From NCBI RefSeq assembly GCF_900109935.1, contig NZ_FOBV01000003.1:372001-436000 (forward strand): 64,000 bases of DNA. The letters run 5' to 3'. The translations under genes and the position numbers were made by a program. Below, in pieces: positions 63,223-64,000 of this stretch. Position 1 is the first letter of the stretch. Every line of letters begins with the position of its first letter. The stretch is from Chryseobacterium taichungense. Lineage in GTDB: Bacteria; Bacteroidota; Bacteroidia; Flavobacteriales; Weeksellaceae. The notes beneath the pieces were generated by a model that saw only the letters and a list, made by a program, of their open reading frames with translations, did no database searches and was not told the DNA's origin.

Positions 63223-63771
63223 TTATTTTTCTTTTAAGGTTATTAAAAAATTATTATCTATTTCTTCAAAGCTGTCTACTTCAAACTTCCTCCCCCTTTC
63301 TAACAACAGTTCATCTTTAGCATAACCTCTAATCTTTATACCATCTGCAAAATCTGAAATAATAGGTGCATTTTTTACTTCCATTCTCAAAAATACATTC
63401 TTTTTGGGTTTATCAAAAAATGCAGCACTGGTATTACTTCCACAAGATACAAAATCATTATATTCAACCGTTTTTCCTTTGCTGTGTTTTTTTAGGAAAG
63501 ATTCAAAAATGTCATCATCACTAAACTCTAATGCCCGGAAAGCGGTTCCGTTATATTTTGGCATTTTCTCTAATGCATTGGTTAATAGTCTTGCTATTTC
63601 TTTTGTTTTATTTGCATTTATCCCATTTCTTAACCAATGTAATCGAGTCTTTCTGTAAAACCATCTGTATGGGAATATACCATAAAGTATTTATCGTTCA
63701 AAATAAAAGCTCCATTTTCATCACGTTTCTTATATTGTGGAATAAAATGATTATTCATATTCAAAGCTTTT
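63223..63771 (-). pseudogene. Frameshifted ADP-ribosyltransferase-type toxin fragment
   Basis: The upstream frame (to about 63635) reads NNHFIPQYKKRDENGAFILN, then FMVYSHTDGFTERLDYIG; after one shift comes GINANKTKEIARLLTNALEK, then YNGTAFRALEF, FVSCGSNTSAAF and GYAKDELLLERGRKFEV. The R, STS-like and E-L-L-L-x-R-G-x-K-F elements are those of exoenzyme-type ADP-ribosyltransferases. The usual ExE is KDE, keeping the second, catalytic Glu. The part from ATG 63564 (113 aa) is open, but lacks the N-terminal helices. Confidence 0.65.
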
Positions 63772-63785
63772 ACATTCACTTTATT

Positions 63786-64000
63786 TTAATCCTCCCAATC
63801 TTCAACGTAACCGTGTGGAGTGGCTGTAAATAAGACTTCGCCAGTTTCTGCGTCTACTGCAATAAAATGTGGAATAGGTTCAGTATAGCCTTCTATATCA
63901 TAATTAATTACATAAATATTCCGTTCTTGTTCTTCATATTTTCCATAATTTATATATTTTTTTTCTTCATATATAATTTTTTCTTTTGTAACAATATATA
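63786..64000 (-). CDS. Small acidic protein (5' end outside window), candidate immunity
   Basis: Open frame entering from the right edge: INYGKYEEQERNIYVINYDI, then PIPHFIAVDAETGEVLFTAT and PHGYVEDWED before TAA at 63786. Acidic, strand-rich, about 70 residues visible. It lies just upstream of the ART-type toxin fragment, so it is probably the immunity gene of a preceding cassette. No family recognised. Confidence 0.5.
   Translation of the reverse strand, partial: YIVTKEKIIYEEKKYINYGKYEEQERNIYVINYDIEGYTEPIPHFIAVDAETGEVLFTATPHGYVEDWED

Noticed and set aside
1..64000. CRISPR arrays, rRNA genes, prophage structural genes
   Set aside because: No regularly spaced repeats, no rRNA sequence, and no capsid, terminase or tail motifs were found on reading.

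Overview
The window looks like a chromosome segment of a Chryseobacterium-like member of the Flavobacteriia (Bacteroidota). Evidence is the low G+C, promoters of the TAnnTTTG type instead of TATAAT, Bacteroidota integrase and ORF6N families, and a housekeeping block (parA-parB-DUF5683-dapB-lepB-WbqC-S8 protease, purA) typical of that group. Genus is inferred from gene content only.

Region 1 (1-40.3 kb) is accessory DNA ending at a tRNA-Asp that has an intact tyrosine recombinase beside it. From the left it holds: a porin and a type II sulfide:quinone oxidoreductase; wreckage of a mobile element (integrase, two HTH genes); a MarR-controlled TolC/HlyD/MFS efflux operon followed by stress and envelope genes; a belt of decayed genes (MerR, methyltransferase, esterase); a ten-gene meta-cleavage operon for an aromatic compound with a divergent AraC activator; a second decayed belt (IS3, RND pump, AraC, VOC lipoprotein, ORF6N) that includes an A13G23 tract; dps; a sulfur cluster (split YeeE pair, TauE/SafE, Crp/Fnr regulator); a fluoride operon behind a fluoride riboswitch (CLC antiporter, DUF190, enolase, PAP2); a SulP transporter with a long structured leader; and a DUF202 membrane protein.

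Region 2 (40.4-57 kb) is conserved chromosome, all on the minus strand: thioredoxin, cysteine desulfurase, a DprE1/DprE2/UbiA-like arabinosyl-lipid set, OmpA and lipocalin lipoproteins, S8 protease, signal peptidase, dapB, parB, parA, a truncated TonB gene and purA.

Region 3 (57.1-64 kb) is a decaying array of polymorphic-toxin C-terminal cassettes. Toxin fragments, two of them ADP-ribosyltransferase-like, alternate with small candidate immunity genes, joined by an 87-bp repeat and repeated terminator stems, next to a catalytically dead M50/RseP-like membrane protein.

The most distinctive observation is a shared promoter architecture. A GTAAC-N4-GTTAC-type inverted repeat lies exactly 22 bp upstream of the -10 element at four separate genes (sulfide:quinone oxidoreductase, yeeE, tauE, dps). 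This suggests that one regulator, probably the Crp/Fnr protein encoded here, activates sulfide oxidation, sulfur transport and DNA protection together, even though the first gene now lies 27 kb from the rest.
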